Shown: positions 20,853-32,905, counted from the stretch's first letter. The stretch: DNA of 64,000 nucleotides from Tuctoria greenei (GCA_036927565.1 JAYESD010000011.1:97253178-97317177), one strand, 5' to 3'. Translations and numbers: made by a program. The notes: a model not told the origin generated them from the letters alone.

Positions 20853-23800
20853 TTTGTTTTTGCAGGCCTACTCCTCCGGTGGATCCAAATGGGTGCTAGA
20901 CAGTGGATGCACCAACCACATGACCGAAGAAAGGAGGATGTTTGTGGAGTATGAAGTGAACAAGGACCCAGACGAAGGCATCTACTTTGGGGATAACAGC
21001 CAGGGAAGGGTCCTCGGTACCAGTAAAATAGCAATATCCTCTGAACACACTCTTTCGCATGTTTTACACGTTGAATCTTTAGATTATAACCTGCTGTCCA
21101 TATCTCAATTATGTGACAAAGGTTATAATTGCCTGTTCACTAACAAGGGTGTGACCGTCTCAAGGAGAAGTGATGGTTCTGTTGCATTCAAGGGTATGTT
21201 GAAGGGAAAGCTTTACCTTGTTGACTTCAACAAGGATAAAGCCGAACTCGACACATGCTTGATTGCAAAGACCAACATGGGTTGGCTGTGGCATAGACGG
21301 CTGGCACATGTTGGTATGAGGAACCTTCAAAAACTCCTCAAGGGCGATCACATCCGAGGTTTAAAAGATGTTGTGTTTGAGAAAGACAGGCCTTGTAGCG
21401 CATGCCAAGCAGGGAAGCAAGTTGGAGCACAACATCCACATCATGACCACAACAAGACCGCTCAAACTACTTCATATGGACTTGTTTGGTCCAATTGCTT
21501 ACATAAGCATCGGCGGTAATAAATACGGTTTAGTTATTATTGATGATTTTTCCCGCTTCACTTGGGTGTTCTTTTTGCATGACAAGTCAGAAACACAAGG
21601 AACACTCAAGAAATTCTTCAAGCGAGCGCAAAACGAGTTCTCACTATCAATCAAGAGTATTCGGAGCGACAACGGCACGGATTTCAAGAACATACAAGTG
21701 GAGGAGTACCTTGATGAGGAAGGAATCAAGCACGAATTCTCAGCACCATACTCTCCACAACAAAACGGAGTTGCCGAAAGGAAGAACCGAACGCTCATAG
21801 AGATGGCAAGAACAATGCTCGATGAATACAAGACTTCGGATCGATTTTGGGCGGAAGCAATCAACACTGCTTGCCACGCCACAAATCGACTCTACCATCA
21901 TCGACTACTAAAGAAGACCCCCTATGAGCTACTCACCGGTAACAAACCGAACATTTCATATTTTCGAGTTTTCGGTTCTCCTTGCTATATTTTGAACAAG
22001 AAGCCCAGGACTTCAAAGTTCGCTTCGAAGTCCGATGAAGGTTTCTTGCTTGGTTATGATTCGAACACTTACGCCTGTCGTGTTTTCAACAAGGCCTCCG
22101 GACTTGTTGAAGTGGCATGTGACGTAGTGTTCGATGAAACTAATGGCTCCCAAAAGGAGCAAGTTGATCAATGTGAATTAGGTAAAGAGGAGGCCCCCTA
22201 TCAAGCATTGAAGAGGATGGCTCTAGGCGAAGTACGACCACAAGAGTCATCGTCACAAATACAAGAGGAAAGTGAACCACAAGAGTAGATCAACAATCAA
22301 GGGGGAGCCTCGATACAAGATCAATCACAGGAATATGAACATGATCAACAAATCAACGAGGACAACAACTCAGGGGGAGAAGAAGATGATCACCAACATA
22401 CGACCCCCCAAGTGCCACACCCAAGAGTACACCAATGCATTCAAAGGGATCATCCAATCGACAACATCATCGGTGACATCCAAAAGGGAGTAACCACTAG
22501 ATCTCGTATAGCAAATTTCTGTGAACGTTACTCGTTTGTCTCCTTTTTTGAACCCCGCAGGACTGAGGATGCATTGAAGGATCCGGACTGGGTGGTGGCA
22601 ATGCAAGAAGAGTTGAACAATTTCAAGAGAAACGAGGTTTGGGAACTTGTGGAAAGACCCAATGCAAATATTGTGGGCACCAAGTGGGTCTTCCGCAACA
22701 AACAAGACGAACACGGGGTGGTGAAAAGAAACAAGGCACGACTTGTGGCCAAAGGTTACTCACAAGTCGAAGGTTTGGATTTCGATGAGACTTTTGCTCC
22801 AGTAGCTAGGCTTGAATCAATTAGAATATTACTCGCATATGCTACTCACCATGATTTCAAGCTGTACCAAATGGACGTGAAAAGCGCCTTCCTCAACGGA
22901 CCAATCAAGGAAGAGGTGTACGTGGAGCAACCACCCGGATTTGAAGACGAAGAGTTCCCCGACCTCGTGTATAAACTGCGTAAGGCTCTCTATGGCCTCA
23001 AACAAGCTCCTAGAGCTTGGTATGAGTGTCAGAGATTTCTTAATTGATAATGGTTTTCAAATTGGCAAAGTAGACTATACATTATTCACAAAAAATCTGG
23101 ATAATGATCTTTTTATTTGCCAAATCTATGTTGATGATATAATTTTTGGATCAACTAACCAATCTTTCTATGAAGAGTTTAGTAAAATTATGACAGATAG
23201 ATTTGAAATGTCGTTGATGGGAGAATTGAAGTACTTCTTGGGATTCCAAGTGCAGCAACAAAAGGAGGGAACATTCATAATCCAAACCAAGTACACGCAG
23301 GACATACTCAAGAAGTTTGGCATGGACAAGGCAAAGCCCATAAAGACTCCCATGGCTACGAATGGCCACTTGGATCTCAATGAAGATGGACCGAGCGTCG
23401 ACCAAAAGGTATATCGCTCCATGATTGGATCTTTACTTTACTTATGTGCATCTAGGCCAGATATTATGTTGAGTGTATGTTTGTGTGCAAGATTTCAAGC
23501 CAACCCTAAGGAATGTCATTTGACAGCCGTAAAGAGAATCCTAAGATATTTAGTTCATACACCCAATCTTGGTCTTTGGTACCCAAAAGGCTCAAAATTC
23601 AATCTCATTGGGTATTCCGATGCAGATTATGCCGGGTGCAAAGTTGATAGAAAAAGCACTTCCGGCACTTGCCAATTCATAGGAAGATCCTTAGTTTCTT
23701 GGTCATCCAAGAAACAGAATTCCATTGCATTATCCACAGCCGAAGCAGAGTATGTTGCAGCCGGGAGTTGTTGTGCACAACTCCTTTGGATGCGACAAAC

Positions 23801-24080
23801 TCTAAGGGATTACGGTTACAATATGAAGCGCATTCCTCTCCTTTGTGATAACGAGAGTGCCATTAAAATAGCCCACAATCTAGTTGAGCACTCTAGGACT
23901 AAACACATTGACATAAGACACCATTTCTTGAGAGACCATTCCATAAAAGGAGACAAATCCATCTCTCATGTCAACACCCAAAAACAATTGGCCGACATAT
24001 TCACCAAGCCACTTGATGAAAAACGTTTTTGCGAACTCCGAAATGAGCTAAACATTCTTGATTCTCGGAGTGTGGCTTGA
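20853..24080 (+). pseudogene. pol: SIRE Pol: protease, integrase, reverse transcriptase, RNase H (two frameshifts, one stop)
   Basis: Protease: KWVLDSGCTNHMTEERRMF. Pre-integrase zinc region: WHRRLAHVGMRNLQKLLKG to CSACQAGK. Integrase core: LLHMDLFGP, SIRSDNGTDFKN and SPQQNGVAERKNRTL (D, D, E all present). RT: WVFRNKQDEHG, QMDVKSAFLNG, LYGLKQAPRAWYE and the catalytic YVDD (about 23127-23138). RNase H: GYSDADYAGCKVDRKSTSGT, STAEAEYVAA and TKHIDIRHHFLRD. Frame changes occur at about 21420-21440 (after CQAGKQVGA) and about 23015-23030 (after APRAWYE). One TAG stands at 22286-22288 between integrase and RT. All catalytic residues are intact, so decay is light, in line with the near-identical LTRs. 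Confidence 0.9.
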
Positions 24081-25064
24081 AAATTTGCATACCTGTATGA
24101 TTGCTTCAAAATATTGATTGAATTGTGAAAATCATCCCTCTTCATTTTTCTCTTGAAAAACTATGTCAATTATTAGATCTTGATGAATTTTTGATCATAG
24201 TATGATTGTTGTTTGCTTACTGGTCAAATTCATCAAGATTATTTGAATTGTTTTGCCTCTCTCTTCTCTCAATTATTGGACCTTCAAATATATATGAATG
24301 GGCTATGCAATTCTTCCCTGGTGACCACGGACAAGTCCGTGGTTACCCGGACTAGTCCGCCCTTGCAGACTAGTCCGCAGTGTGCCGGTTAGGCCGGACT
24401 AGTCCGACAGACCACGGACTAGTACGACTTAGGTCTCTGGAGGACTTCGGACTAGTCCGGTCATGTACGGACTTGTCCGATTTTTCGTGTCCATAACCCT
24501 AGCCGCCACCAAACCCTAATTCCCTCACCCCACACTCGCCCCCAAGCTTTCTCTCTCTTGCGCTCGAGCTCCCAAGGCGAATCCTTGATTCCTCCGTCGA
24601 AAAGCCTCAATCTTGGGCGGAGATCAAGCTTGAAGACTTGGGGATTGAAGTTAGCGGACAAGTCCGGCCTCCAACCCCCAAAATCTCAAGCTTCCTTTGA
24701 TTTCTTGGTAAATTTTCTTCAAAACCCTAAGAAATCACAAATTTCTCTATTGCTTATCGTTTGGCCTAGCATTCTTCACTAGTTACATGTCTAGTTGATG
24801 TCCTATGTGTATGCTAGACTAGTTTTACCTTAGGGATCAATTTTTGTCCAGTCTGTTAGGTTTTTGCGGATGAACACCGGACTAGTCAGGTCCAGGTACA
24901 GACAAGTCCGGTCCCCCGGACTAGTCCGTGCCTGTGCACCGGACAAGTCCATTGTTTCTGAACCAAAACATAATTCTTTAATTCCCTAATGCCTTCCATT
25001 GCCATCTTACCTCACCAATACCTTGTATAACTTGTCCTTTCTCTTGATCACTCATTCTCAGATC
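24081..25064 (+). other. SIRE inter-ORF leader rich in the palindrome motif
   Basis: About 1 kb without a gene. It holds motif clusters at 24330-24480 (about 7 copies), 24654 and 24880-24955 (about 4 copies). A polypyrimidine tract and CTCATTCTCAG stand directly before ATCATG at 25062, a good splice acceptor for a subgenomic mRNA of the following ORF. A CCATAACCCTAGCCGCC leader-like block at 24490-24506 resembles the LTR leader. Confidence 0.6.
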
Positions 25065-26627
25065 ATGTCGAGCTCCGACAACGAAATCTCCGATTTCGAG
25101 GCCGAGTTGGACCATGAGGTGGGACCTCGGTCCTCGGCGGGTCTTGGCAAGAAACGCCAAGAGAGACCCTCCGAGCCTGCTCCCTCACCTCCCCAGGTTC
25201 GGAGGAAGGTGTGTGCCAAGAAGCCCGCCTCGAAGGCTGCTAATCCTTCAAGTGGCCTTCGCCAAGCTAAAGGGAAGGGCAAGGGGGTTGCCACAGGGCC
25301 TGTTGGGCCCCTAAAGCTGCATACTCCCAGAGAAGGGGTCCGGGACCCCAATGAGGAAAGATTCAATGGCAAGGGCAGCGATGTGGCTATGAAGTTGAGA
25401 AGTGTTGATTGCTATGCAAGGCCCAAGCAAGCAGCTGATGGCAGGTTTTGGTCAAATTTCCATGCTGATTTCTACAAGCTGGTCTATTTGCCGATGAAGA
25501 CCCCGGTGGTGCGCAGTCAATGGATTGACTGGGCCCACCTTGAGAAGAGGAAATGTGCAGCTTTTGATGAAGTGATAGCAGCTGCAGAGAGACATGGGCT
25601 GAAGGATCTGTTTGCCTTCAGATATAATTGGAATGATGAAGTGATTGCACAATTCTATGCAACGTGCCACTTCTCAAGCGAAGACGAAGAAAGTGTGACT
25701 TGGATGACTCATGGATCCAAGTATTCTATTACTCAGGAAGAGTTTGCCCGCCTGCTGCACCTTGACTCTGAAGGACATGACCACCTCATTATCCACAACA
25801 TTGGTGTCATTGAGAGGGATGGAATGAAGTTCATGTATGAGCCCACCTCCAAGTATGTCCCTCCCTCCACAAAGAATATGAAGCCTTTCTTTGTGGTCCT
25901 CAATAGAGTCCTCAGGAAGACGATTGCCCCCAAGGATGGGGATACAGGGAGTGTGCAAGGCTACCTCCGGACCCTGATGAGGGTCATTAGCAAGAAAAGG
26001 CAATTCGATGTTGCAGACTATATTTGGAATGATATGGTCAATATCTCAAGTACCCCCAACCGATCCTGTGGCTATGCCCCTTACTTGATGTTCATGATTG
26101 AGAAGGTCACAGGAATCGAGTTTGTGAAGGATGTGGAGCACACTCCACTGAGGCCTCAGAAGCCTCAGTCAGTGAGTGTCCAGGCTGCTCCATCGCCGGC
26201 CTCAAGCCCCGAGGCACCGACAAGGCAAGAAGAAGCTGCTAGGGCTACTCCTCCCTCCAGGGAAGCCCCTCAGAAAGGATCCGCCAGTGGGATCCTCAAG
26301 TACTTGGCTGCAATTTTCTCCTCATGCAAGAAAACTGAAGTGAAGCTTCACAAGCTAAATCAGAAGAGGAAGGAGAACATGAGGTACATAAAAGCCAATG
26401 TGAAGCAGCTGAGTGAGAAGCTGGAGATCAACCCAATTGGATCTCCAGTACTTTTTGAAGATTCTGATCTGGACATCACCGAGCTCAGCCCCTTGACTAC
26501 CTCCGAGCTTGCCTATTTTGGCATTGGGGGCTCGAGCAGCTCCGCTCCTCCTCCTCCCTCTCAACCTCGTCAAGCGGAAAGCGATGAAGACGATGAAGAC
26601 GACGAGAGGACTAACAGCGAAGAGTGA
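25065..26627 (+). CDS. SIRE post-pol ORF (env-like / plant transposon protein), intact
   Basis: The open frame starts at 24999, but the Met at 25065 is preferred. It follows a splice-acceptor-like CTCAG, and the protein then begins MSSSDNEISDFEAELD, an acidic start, giving about 520 residues. The N-terminus is Pro/Lys-rich (PAPSPPQVRRKVCAKK). A globular middle part follows with DGRFWSNFHADFYKLVYLPM, ITQEEFARLLHLDSEG and FDVADYIWNDMVNISS. Then come a proline-rich linker, a helical segment (EVKLHKLNQKRKENMRYIKA) and an acidic C-terminus. I see no signal peptide and no clear membrane anchor, so the customary name env-like is positional only. Similar globular domains occur in the post-pol ORFs of plant Athila elements. 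It is intact whereas pol is broken. Function unknown. Confidence 0.75.
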   Translation: MSSSDNEISDFEAELDHEVGPRSSAGLGKKRQERPSEPAPSPPQVRRKVCAKKPASKAANPSSGLRQAKGKGKGVATGPVGPLKLHTPREGVRDPNEERFNGKGSDVAMKLRSVDCYARPKQAADGRFWSNFHADFYKLVYLPMKTPVVRSQWIDWAHLEKRKCAAFDEVIAAAERHGLKDLFAFRYNWNDEVIAQFYATCHFSSEDEESVTWMTHGSKYSITQEEFARLLHLDSEGHDHLIIHNIGVIERDGMKFMYEPTSKYVPPSTKNMKPFFVVLNRVLRKTIAPKDGDTGSVQGYLRTLMRVISKKRQFDVADYIWNDMVNISSTPNRSCGYAPYLMFMIEKVTGIEFVKDVEHTPLRPQKPQSVSVQAAPSPASSPEAPTRQEEAARATPPSREAPQKGSASGILKYLAAIFSSCKKTEVKLHKLNQKRKENMRYIKANVKQLSEKLEINPIGSPVLFEDSDLDITELSPLTTSELAYFGIGGSSSSAPPPPSQPRQAESDEDDEDDERTNSEE

Positions 26628-27071
26628 AGCCCTAGGACCTTCCTCTCTCTCTTTTTGGTGTCTTGATGCCAAAGGGGGAGAGATTGAGGGGGAGTCTCTA
26701 GTCTTAGCTTTAGCTGCATAGGATGCGAGGAGAGAGCTCTCTCTATTTTTTTTAATTGTGATTGCATTTGCTTAACTCTATTTTCATATCATGTTTGGTC
26801 CTGTTATGAATTGCTCTATTAATTTGCAAGTGTGTGATGAAATCTGAGTTTTTGCCCCTGAAGTGCCATATTCACTTGATATTAGTTGATAAATGCAAAT
26901 TCGATCATTCTTAATGCAATCATGCTCTTAGTATGCATCCCACCATAAAGAATGCACATATGAATAATTATCTTGTTGCTTGATGTATTTTTGAGTCATA
27001 TGTGCATACTTTATGAAAATCTCATTTTATACCTCACTTTGTGAAATCTCAATTGGTTGTCATCAATCACC
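26628..27071 (+). other. SIRE 3' untranslated region
   Basis: AT-rich non-coding DNA between the third ORF and the PPT, with a purine block AAAGGGGGAGAGATTGAGGG at 26669-26688 that resembles an internal duplicate PPT. Nothing else is recognisable. Confidence 0.5.
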
Positions 27072-27085
27072 AAAAAGGGGGAGAT
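27072..27085 (+). other. Polypurine tract, SIRE element
   Basis: AAAAAGGGGGAGAT lies directly before the 3' LTR start TGAAAGTGCA. Confidence 0.85.
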
Positions 27086-28651
27086 TGAAAGTGCATCTAG
27101 GACTCCCTTGTGGGTTTTGGATGATTTATGACAAGCAATTGGGATCCTAATCCTTTTGTTGAGATGAATGCAGGAAAATGATGAAAAATGAGCAAAGTAC
27201 CAAAAAGAGGCAAATTGAGAAGGAAAATGAATTTGAGCTCAAGGAGAAGAAATTAGTAGTTTAGTATGTATGGAGTGTGTTAAGGAAACACACCCAAGAG
27301 CTCAATCTCACTTAATCACACACACACAATGCACAAAGCTATACAGGACCGGACTAGTCCGATATCAGCCGGACTAGTCCGATATCACATTCTGCACCAG
27401 ATCGGACAAGTCCGATCACCACCGGACTAGTCCGATATCTTTCTGTTCCACTTCGGACTAGTCCTCCCCAGTGCGGACTAGTCCTTATCAATGCACAAGT
27501 CACACAAAATCGGACCAGTCCGTTGTGACCCGGACTAGTCCGATATTCATTCCGATCCACTTCGGACAAGTCCGGTGTCCACACGGACTAGTCCGATATA
27601 CACCCTGATCTAAATCGGACAAGTCCTCCAAGTGCGGACTTGTCATCCTAAACACTTAGGGTTTCATATGTCCGGACAAGTCCGATGACAATCGGACTAG
27701 TCCGAAGCTTTCCCGTAGCGAAATCGGACAAGTCCGTTTTGAACCGGACTAGTCCGAGATTCCTGGACACTTAGGGTTTGCTTCACACAGCACACCGGAC
27801 TAGTCCGGTCACCACCACAGACTAGTCCGATCTTTCTGAACCCTAACGGTAACTTCTAGAAACCCCATATAAATAGAGGTGCACGACCCACTTTCACCCT
27901 CTCTCGAACCCTAGCGCCGTCACACCTCCCAAGAGACTAAAAAACCATCTCTCTCCACGAAATTAAGTGCAAAATCAATCAATCCATTGAAGATCACTTC
28001 TAGATCATTGGAGAGGCACTTGGCACACGATTGAGCTCTTGGTTTGAATCTCTAACATACTCTTGCATCTCAATCTGTATATTTCGAAGTGTGTTATTGG
28101 TGGTCTTGAAATTTGTAATCAAGGGAGCTCTCAACTTGTGAGATCGCCCCTTCAACTTGGTGATTTACCCCTGTGTGGTTAGTGGAAGAGGATTGGCCTT
28201 CGTGGCGATCCGACGAGGGAGGGGTTGGCGAAGACCCGGTCCTTTTGTGGGCTCCTCAACGTGGATGTAGGCTGCCTTCGTGGTAACCGAACCACGGGAT
28301 AAATCTTGTGTCTTGTTCATTTGTGTTCATCATTCTAGTTGATCAACATTATCTAGGGTTGATTCTTTTTGTTGAATTCAAGTTAATTAGTTGAACAAGG
28401 ATCATACTAGCAATAAAACATGACTTACAACTATTGAACTGTTGTTAAAGTTTATATTTCCGCTGCAAACATCAACGAAACAATCAAATTGACTTAACTT
28501 GATCAACCTAGCCCGTGAAATCCGGACTAGTCCGCACATTACCGGACTAGTCCGATATATCTGTTTTTGACCTTTTTGTTGAAGTGCTACAGGAACCGAG
28601 AAAATTCAAGAAGGCCTATTCACCCCCCCCCCCCCTCTAGGCCTACATTCA
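27086..28651 (+). repeat. SIRE 3' LTR
   Basis: Same ends and order as the 5' LTR: palindrome cluster 27349-27835, TATA box CATATAAATA at about 27865, C-run 28622-28635, terminal CTACATTCA. A handful of single-base differences from the 5' copy are visible (for example AGTCTGATATC versus AGTCCGATATC). Followed by TSD CCGCA. Confidence 0.95.
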
Positions 28652-28656
28652 CCGCA
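28652..28656. repeat. TSD CCGCA, right copy (SIRE element)
   Basis: Identical to 16816-16820. Confidence 0.95.
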
Positions 28657-29400
28657 AAAGAAGGAATGGCGGAAGAAGCAAAACAAGACATCCGAGCCCA
28701 TCCCTTGGGGCCCGGATGTCAAGTAATGAAGAAGTAGGAAAAGTCTATCTCATCAGACTATGGTGAGACCTAGCCAATAGGAAATTGGTAGTTATCTTTT
28801 CTTTGATTTTCCTTTTCTCTTCATTTGGTTTTTCCACTTAGTTGATTTTTTGCCACCGCATATTTGGTTTTTTTAGCAAGTTGAGAACCTTATATTCTAA
28901 ACCATCATTTTTATTCTTTATTTTTCAGAACAAGAAAATTGTTGGTTTTGAAAAAAGGTGTTATTCGAAAACTAATTTTTCTGAGCTGCAAACGTGGCAT
29001 TTGACCAATGTGCTAATTTTACAGCCATTGGGAAGCCACTTGCCAAAAGAGGGAACAAGGGGACCCACATTTCAGTGCAGCTGACCCCCTGTTTAGCTGA
29101 CATGGGGAAAGAGCCAATTTGGCTCTCTCTCCTCCAACGGCTACATTTGATTCCCTTGTGACCGTTAAGGAGTGTACACTGTAAATGGTGGTCGTGAGGA
29201 GCATTTGATTCTCCTCTTAACACTTCACCTCATTTTACACCTCCCCAAGTCACTCTTTTGCTCACATTGTTTTTCTTAAGCTTCATTGAAGCACTCTTGC
29301 TCAAATCCAACTCAAAAACATTTGCTTTCGCTTGCATTTGCAATTTGCTCTCAAGTTCTTCAAGGGGAAAATTTGCCAAGGGTTTTGTTTTCACTAACAT
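28657..29400 (+). other. Athila-B interior resumed: gag-protease tail and spacer
   Basis: If the copia element and one TSD copy are ignored, the Athila reading frame crosses the junction without a break: it continues KKEWRKKQNKTSEPIPWGP and ends at a TAA (about 28725). The spacer that follows (TCATCAGACT, CCAATAGG, AATTGGTAGTTATCT) matches the spacer of Athila-C at 38380-38440. No RT or integrase lies between, so pol is missing from this element. Confidence 0.7.
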
Positions 29401-29450
29401 CACTTCTTATTTGAGTTTCTTGTCTTGTTTTGTTCTTGCTTGTTGTGGCC

Positions 29451-30930
29451 ATGAAAGGAATGGAAAGGCTGTTTGTGAAAAAAAAGGGGGCTACAAGCTC
29501 AAGTCATGGTGGAGACTCAAGTGCACATCTCTCCTCCGTTGCTACACCAAGTCCACGGAGGAGGAGTGTGTGTGAAGACACTACCATGGGTGAGAGGAGC
29601 AACCCGCAATAACATCTCCACGACAACAACCTTGACATATAAAGTGAACTTGAAGACCAAGCACACAAGCTCCTCCAAGATCGTGAGTTTTATAACACTA
29701 AAGCTTATGATCTGGATTTGATCTCCAAAATAGGTATGGATTATGACTTCTTTTCCATTTGGCATGCATTAGTATGGGAAAATTTTGCTCACATAGAGGA
29801 GAAAGGTTCACGCCTTCTCACTATACAATTCCCTTACACCCACAAAATAGGATTTGATGGTATTACTTTTAGATTGTTTCAAAAAGAATACAACATTCTA
29901 TGAAAAGAATTAAGTGAAATCCTAGGATTCAATAAACATTGTTTGATAGATTTAGACACTTTGCCTAAGTTTAACAAGCAAAGTTTTTGACATGAATTGA
30001 CTAGTGAGGTCAGATGTAGTGCTCCTAGGAATAGCCACTTGCACAATCCTACTTTGCGCTTCATGCATGGATGGGTGGCTATGACTATGTTCCCTAGAGG
30101 AGATGTAAGAATAATCCATGATGATGAACTGAAACTTTTCTTTGCTATGGTTAAAAAGATAAATGTTGCTCCAGTTATTGCCATGATGACACAATGGTTA
30201 GATTACATTTCAAGGACAGGGCCAATTGAATGCACTTCATTGATTACCCGCATTGCTACTAGGGTCAGAGCACTAGAATATACTTCATTTGAATATATTG
30301 AAACCGAACGAGAATTAATTAATGAAGATTATCTAGTGCAAGGACATACCCTTAAGCATGATCATGGTGGCTCTTTAATATTTTATTATCCCTGCTTTGT
30401 CAATGAAATTCGGTTACCTAACCTGGATTTTCATTTGTCCAAATGTTGGAGGCTAACCATTGATTTCTTCCCTTCGAGGAGAGCGGCCACGGCCATGCCT
30501 CCAACAACCTCCACGGTCCATGGTACAAAGAGGAAAAGGACCCAACGGGTGTTGCACCCGGATGGAGTTAACCTCCATCGTATGAGGAAGGACCGTCTTG
30601 GCGTGGACGGTCGGGTGCCTCGTGGGAGCCATCCCTATCCACTTCAAGCTCTAGCAACTTGCCTCCAACATCCATGAGAGGACGTCATTCCTTTTTGGCT
30701 AGAAGTCATCATGACTATAGCCAAGGAATGACAGATCTCACTAGACATATGGGGGATCTTGAAGTGAGACTGGGAGACATCTACAACACTCTCCAAGAGC
30801 ATGTACAAGGTACCCAAGATTAACAACAACATGGACACTCAGTTTACCAACTTCAACTCCATGCTACAACAACAAGCCGATCCCGCGGCATACATCTATC
30901 ATCAAGGGTTCAACCCTTATCGCAGAGATG
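29451..30930 (+). pseudogene. Athila-B post-pol ORF (ATHILA ORF1-like / env-like), degenerate
   Basis: Starts MKGMERLFVKKKGATSSSHG (29451), breaks after about 29612, and continues in a second frame from about 29650 with DREFYNTKAYDLDLISKIGM, FPYTHKIGFDGITFRLFQKE, HNPTLRFMHGWVAMTMFPRG and ISRTGPIECTSLITRIATRV. Stops lie at 29901-29903 and about 29988. After about 30450 another frame change leads to RGRHSFLARSHHDYSQGM and DLEVRLGDIYNTLQEHVQG, which ends at 30820-30822. The LFGRDY-like (TFRLFQKEY) and ALRYFHYF-like (LRFMHGWVA) blocks place it with the plant Athila ORF family of unknown function. A matching segment occurs in Athila-C. Confidence 0.65.
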
Positions 30931-32232
30931 ATTGAAGAACAAGCTTGGGGGCGTACCCCCACTTGAGGTAAATTTTATCACATATCATATTTATTTTCCA
31001 TTCATCCACCATTCACCTTGCATATAAAAAAGATTAAAATAAGTAGAGTAGATTTTCTTTCAACTAAAATAAAAGATGTGCGGTAAGAATAGTTGCTCTG
31101 TTTTAGTTTTCCAAAGTCTCTAGTTTACAACTTACTACTCCAAAATATTGCTTTCATTGGCTAAAATTAACTTTGACTTGATTTAGAAATTGTGGGTAGC
31201 GAAAGCTTAATCCTATTCTAAGTTGTGAGATATGATATAGTGATAGGGCTGCTATTCTTAGTTTGAAAGGGAAACCTAGATTTTTGAATAAATTCTAAAA
31301 AGATTTAAGTTACTCTCATTTGATTGGAAATACCTACCAAAGCCATATGATATGTTACATTGATAGACCTTATGCATATGCTATTTGTCTTCACAAGTCA
31401 AACTAGTATAGTCCTATGTGGGAATTCATTCATTTTTTTTTAATTCAAGACTTCACTTGCACATGTTATACTTCTACACTAGAAGTTAGCAAAATTAAAT
31501 CAAATCATCATTCCACAATAAAAAGAGAAACCACATACCTTTCATGTTTAATACTCTCTACAAGTTAAAAAGGGAGTAGAAAATGGCTACAAGAAAAATA
31601 AAAAAATGCATGCTTACATCAAAAGCATGAGAAAAAAAGAGAGAGGGAAAGAAAGTAGCCATGTTTCATCCCTGCCAATAATAGAGTCCACGCATATAGG
31701 AGTCATCTCAAACATCCACATCTACTTCCACTCCATCACACATGCACAAGTCTTGAATCAAATAGTTTTGAATTGATTTCTCCTAAGGCTTGCTTTTTTC
31801 ACTTAGCAATAATTTGTGTTGCAAATATGCCTACATTCCCTACCAAGCTCCACATAAAAGCCATATTTGTAGGTAGGATGAGTATAGGCAAAATGACTTG
31901 GTGAGGATATATTTCCACTACACACAAATGAGTGAATGAGAGAATCAAATTGAGGTACTTAAAATCTAAATTCAAATTCTTCAGAATTTGAGCGAACTTG
32001 ATCTCTACGCTATGCTTGCTCCATTTGTTGTTCTGTCTTTCAACCACCCATGAATTGGAGAAGGCATAAGCCCCATGTTAACTTAAGATGCATGAAGTAA
32101 CATAAGTCAATTTTTGCAATACTAGGTAGAGTATTTTGTTGTGCACATGGTACTTTTCAAAAATAGAACATTGTAGCAACTCCTGATCATCTACCTAAAG
32201 TCTTGACTTTTCTCGGGACAAGCAAAGGATAA
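30931..32232 (+). other. Athila-B 3' untranslated region
   Basis: Begins AACAAGCTTGGGGGCG, CCCCACTTGAGGTAAATT and contains ATGTGCGGTAAGAATAG (31077-31093), the CCATATGAT block (31353) and CTTGCACATGTTATACTTC (31456-31474). The same order is found in Athila-0 (reverse) and Athila-C (60140-61490). It closes CGGGACAAGCAAAGGATAAC before the PPT. No gene. Confidence 0.75.
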
Positions 32233-32233
32233 C

Positions 32234-32245
32234 ATTGGGGGAGTT
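32234..32245 (+). other. Polypurine tract of Athila-B
   Basis: ATTGGGGGAGTT precedes a decayed LTR start; the corresponding Athila-C tract is CTTGGGGGATTT at 61493. Confidence 0.7.
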
Positions 32246-32905
32246 TTTTTACGGTTGTTATTGTAACGCCCTCATTTTCATCCATTATGCACTGCATACA
32301 TTCTTATACATGTTTAACATTATGCAACAAAAAGAGGAACAAGTTCAAAATGAATTAGAACAAAAACAGTGCTAAAATTTGTATCAGTCCGACTTGTTTG
32401 GATTGGACCCCAAACTAGTCTGTTCTACCCTTTGTTGTTTTCTGGACTTATCCGCTTCTGACCCCGTATTAGTCCGAAAATGTTTCTGTTGAAGTCCGGA
32501 CTTGTCCGTTATCGAGTACGGACTAGTCTGATATTCGTCACTGAAACTTTTGGAGTTGTCCGGTGATTCTTCACTTTGGTCCGAATTTTGAAATTTTGAG
32601 AAGACCCCTGGACTTGTCCGGCCTCATACCAAACTTGTACGTTGTGCTCTCTGGACAAGATCGGACTTGTCCAGACCATCTCTGTACTTGCTCGTTCAAG
32701 TCTCTGTTCTATATCGGACTTGCTCGTTCAAGTCTCCAGGGTGCTTGACTCTGAGTCTGTTTTTCCTTCCCGATGAGTTTTTGGGCAATATCTTTAATTG
32801 GGCCCAAGAACGTCATGCCTAACCCCTGTGGAGCCCATGTGGTACCCAACCTAGGCCTCCACCGCCTTAAACTCGAATCTCGCCCCAAAACCTACCACCT
32901 CCACC

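Larger units (their letters stand above)
16821..28651 (+). mobile_element. Ty1/copia retrotransposon, SIRE/Maximus lineage, structurally complete
   Basis: Both LTRs (1565 and 1566 bp), TSD CCGCA, PBS for initiator tRNA-Met, gag, pol in copia order (protease, integrase, RT, RNase H), an extra ORF after pol and a PPT are present. The long gag with a coiled coil after the zinc knuckle and the third ORF are hallmarks of SIRE/Maximus. The LTRs differ at only scattered positions by eye (for example 17158 G versus 27418 A region), so insertion is recent. Pol nevertheless has two frameshifts and one stop, so this copy is probably not autonomous unless those are assembly errors. Confidence 0.95.
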
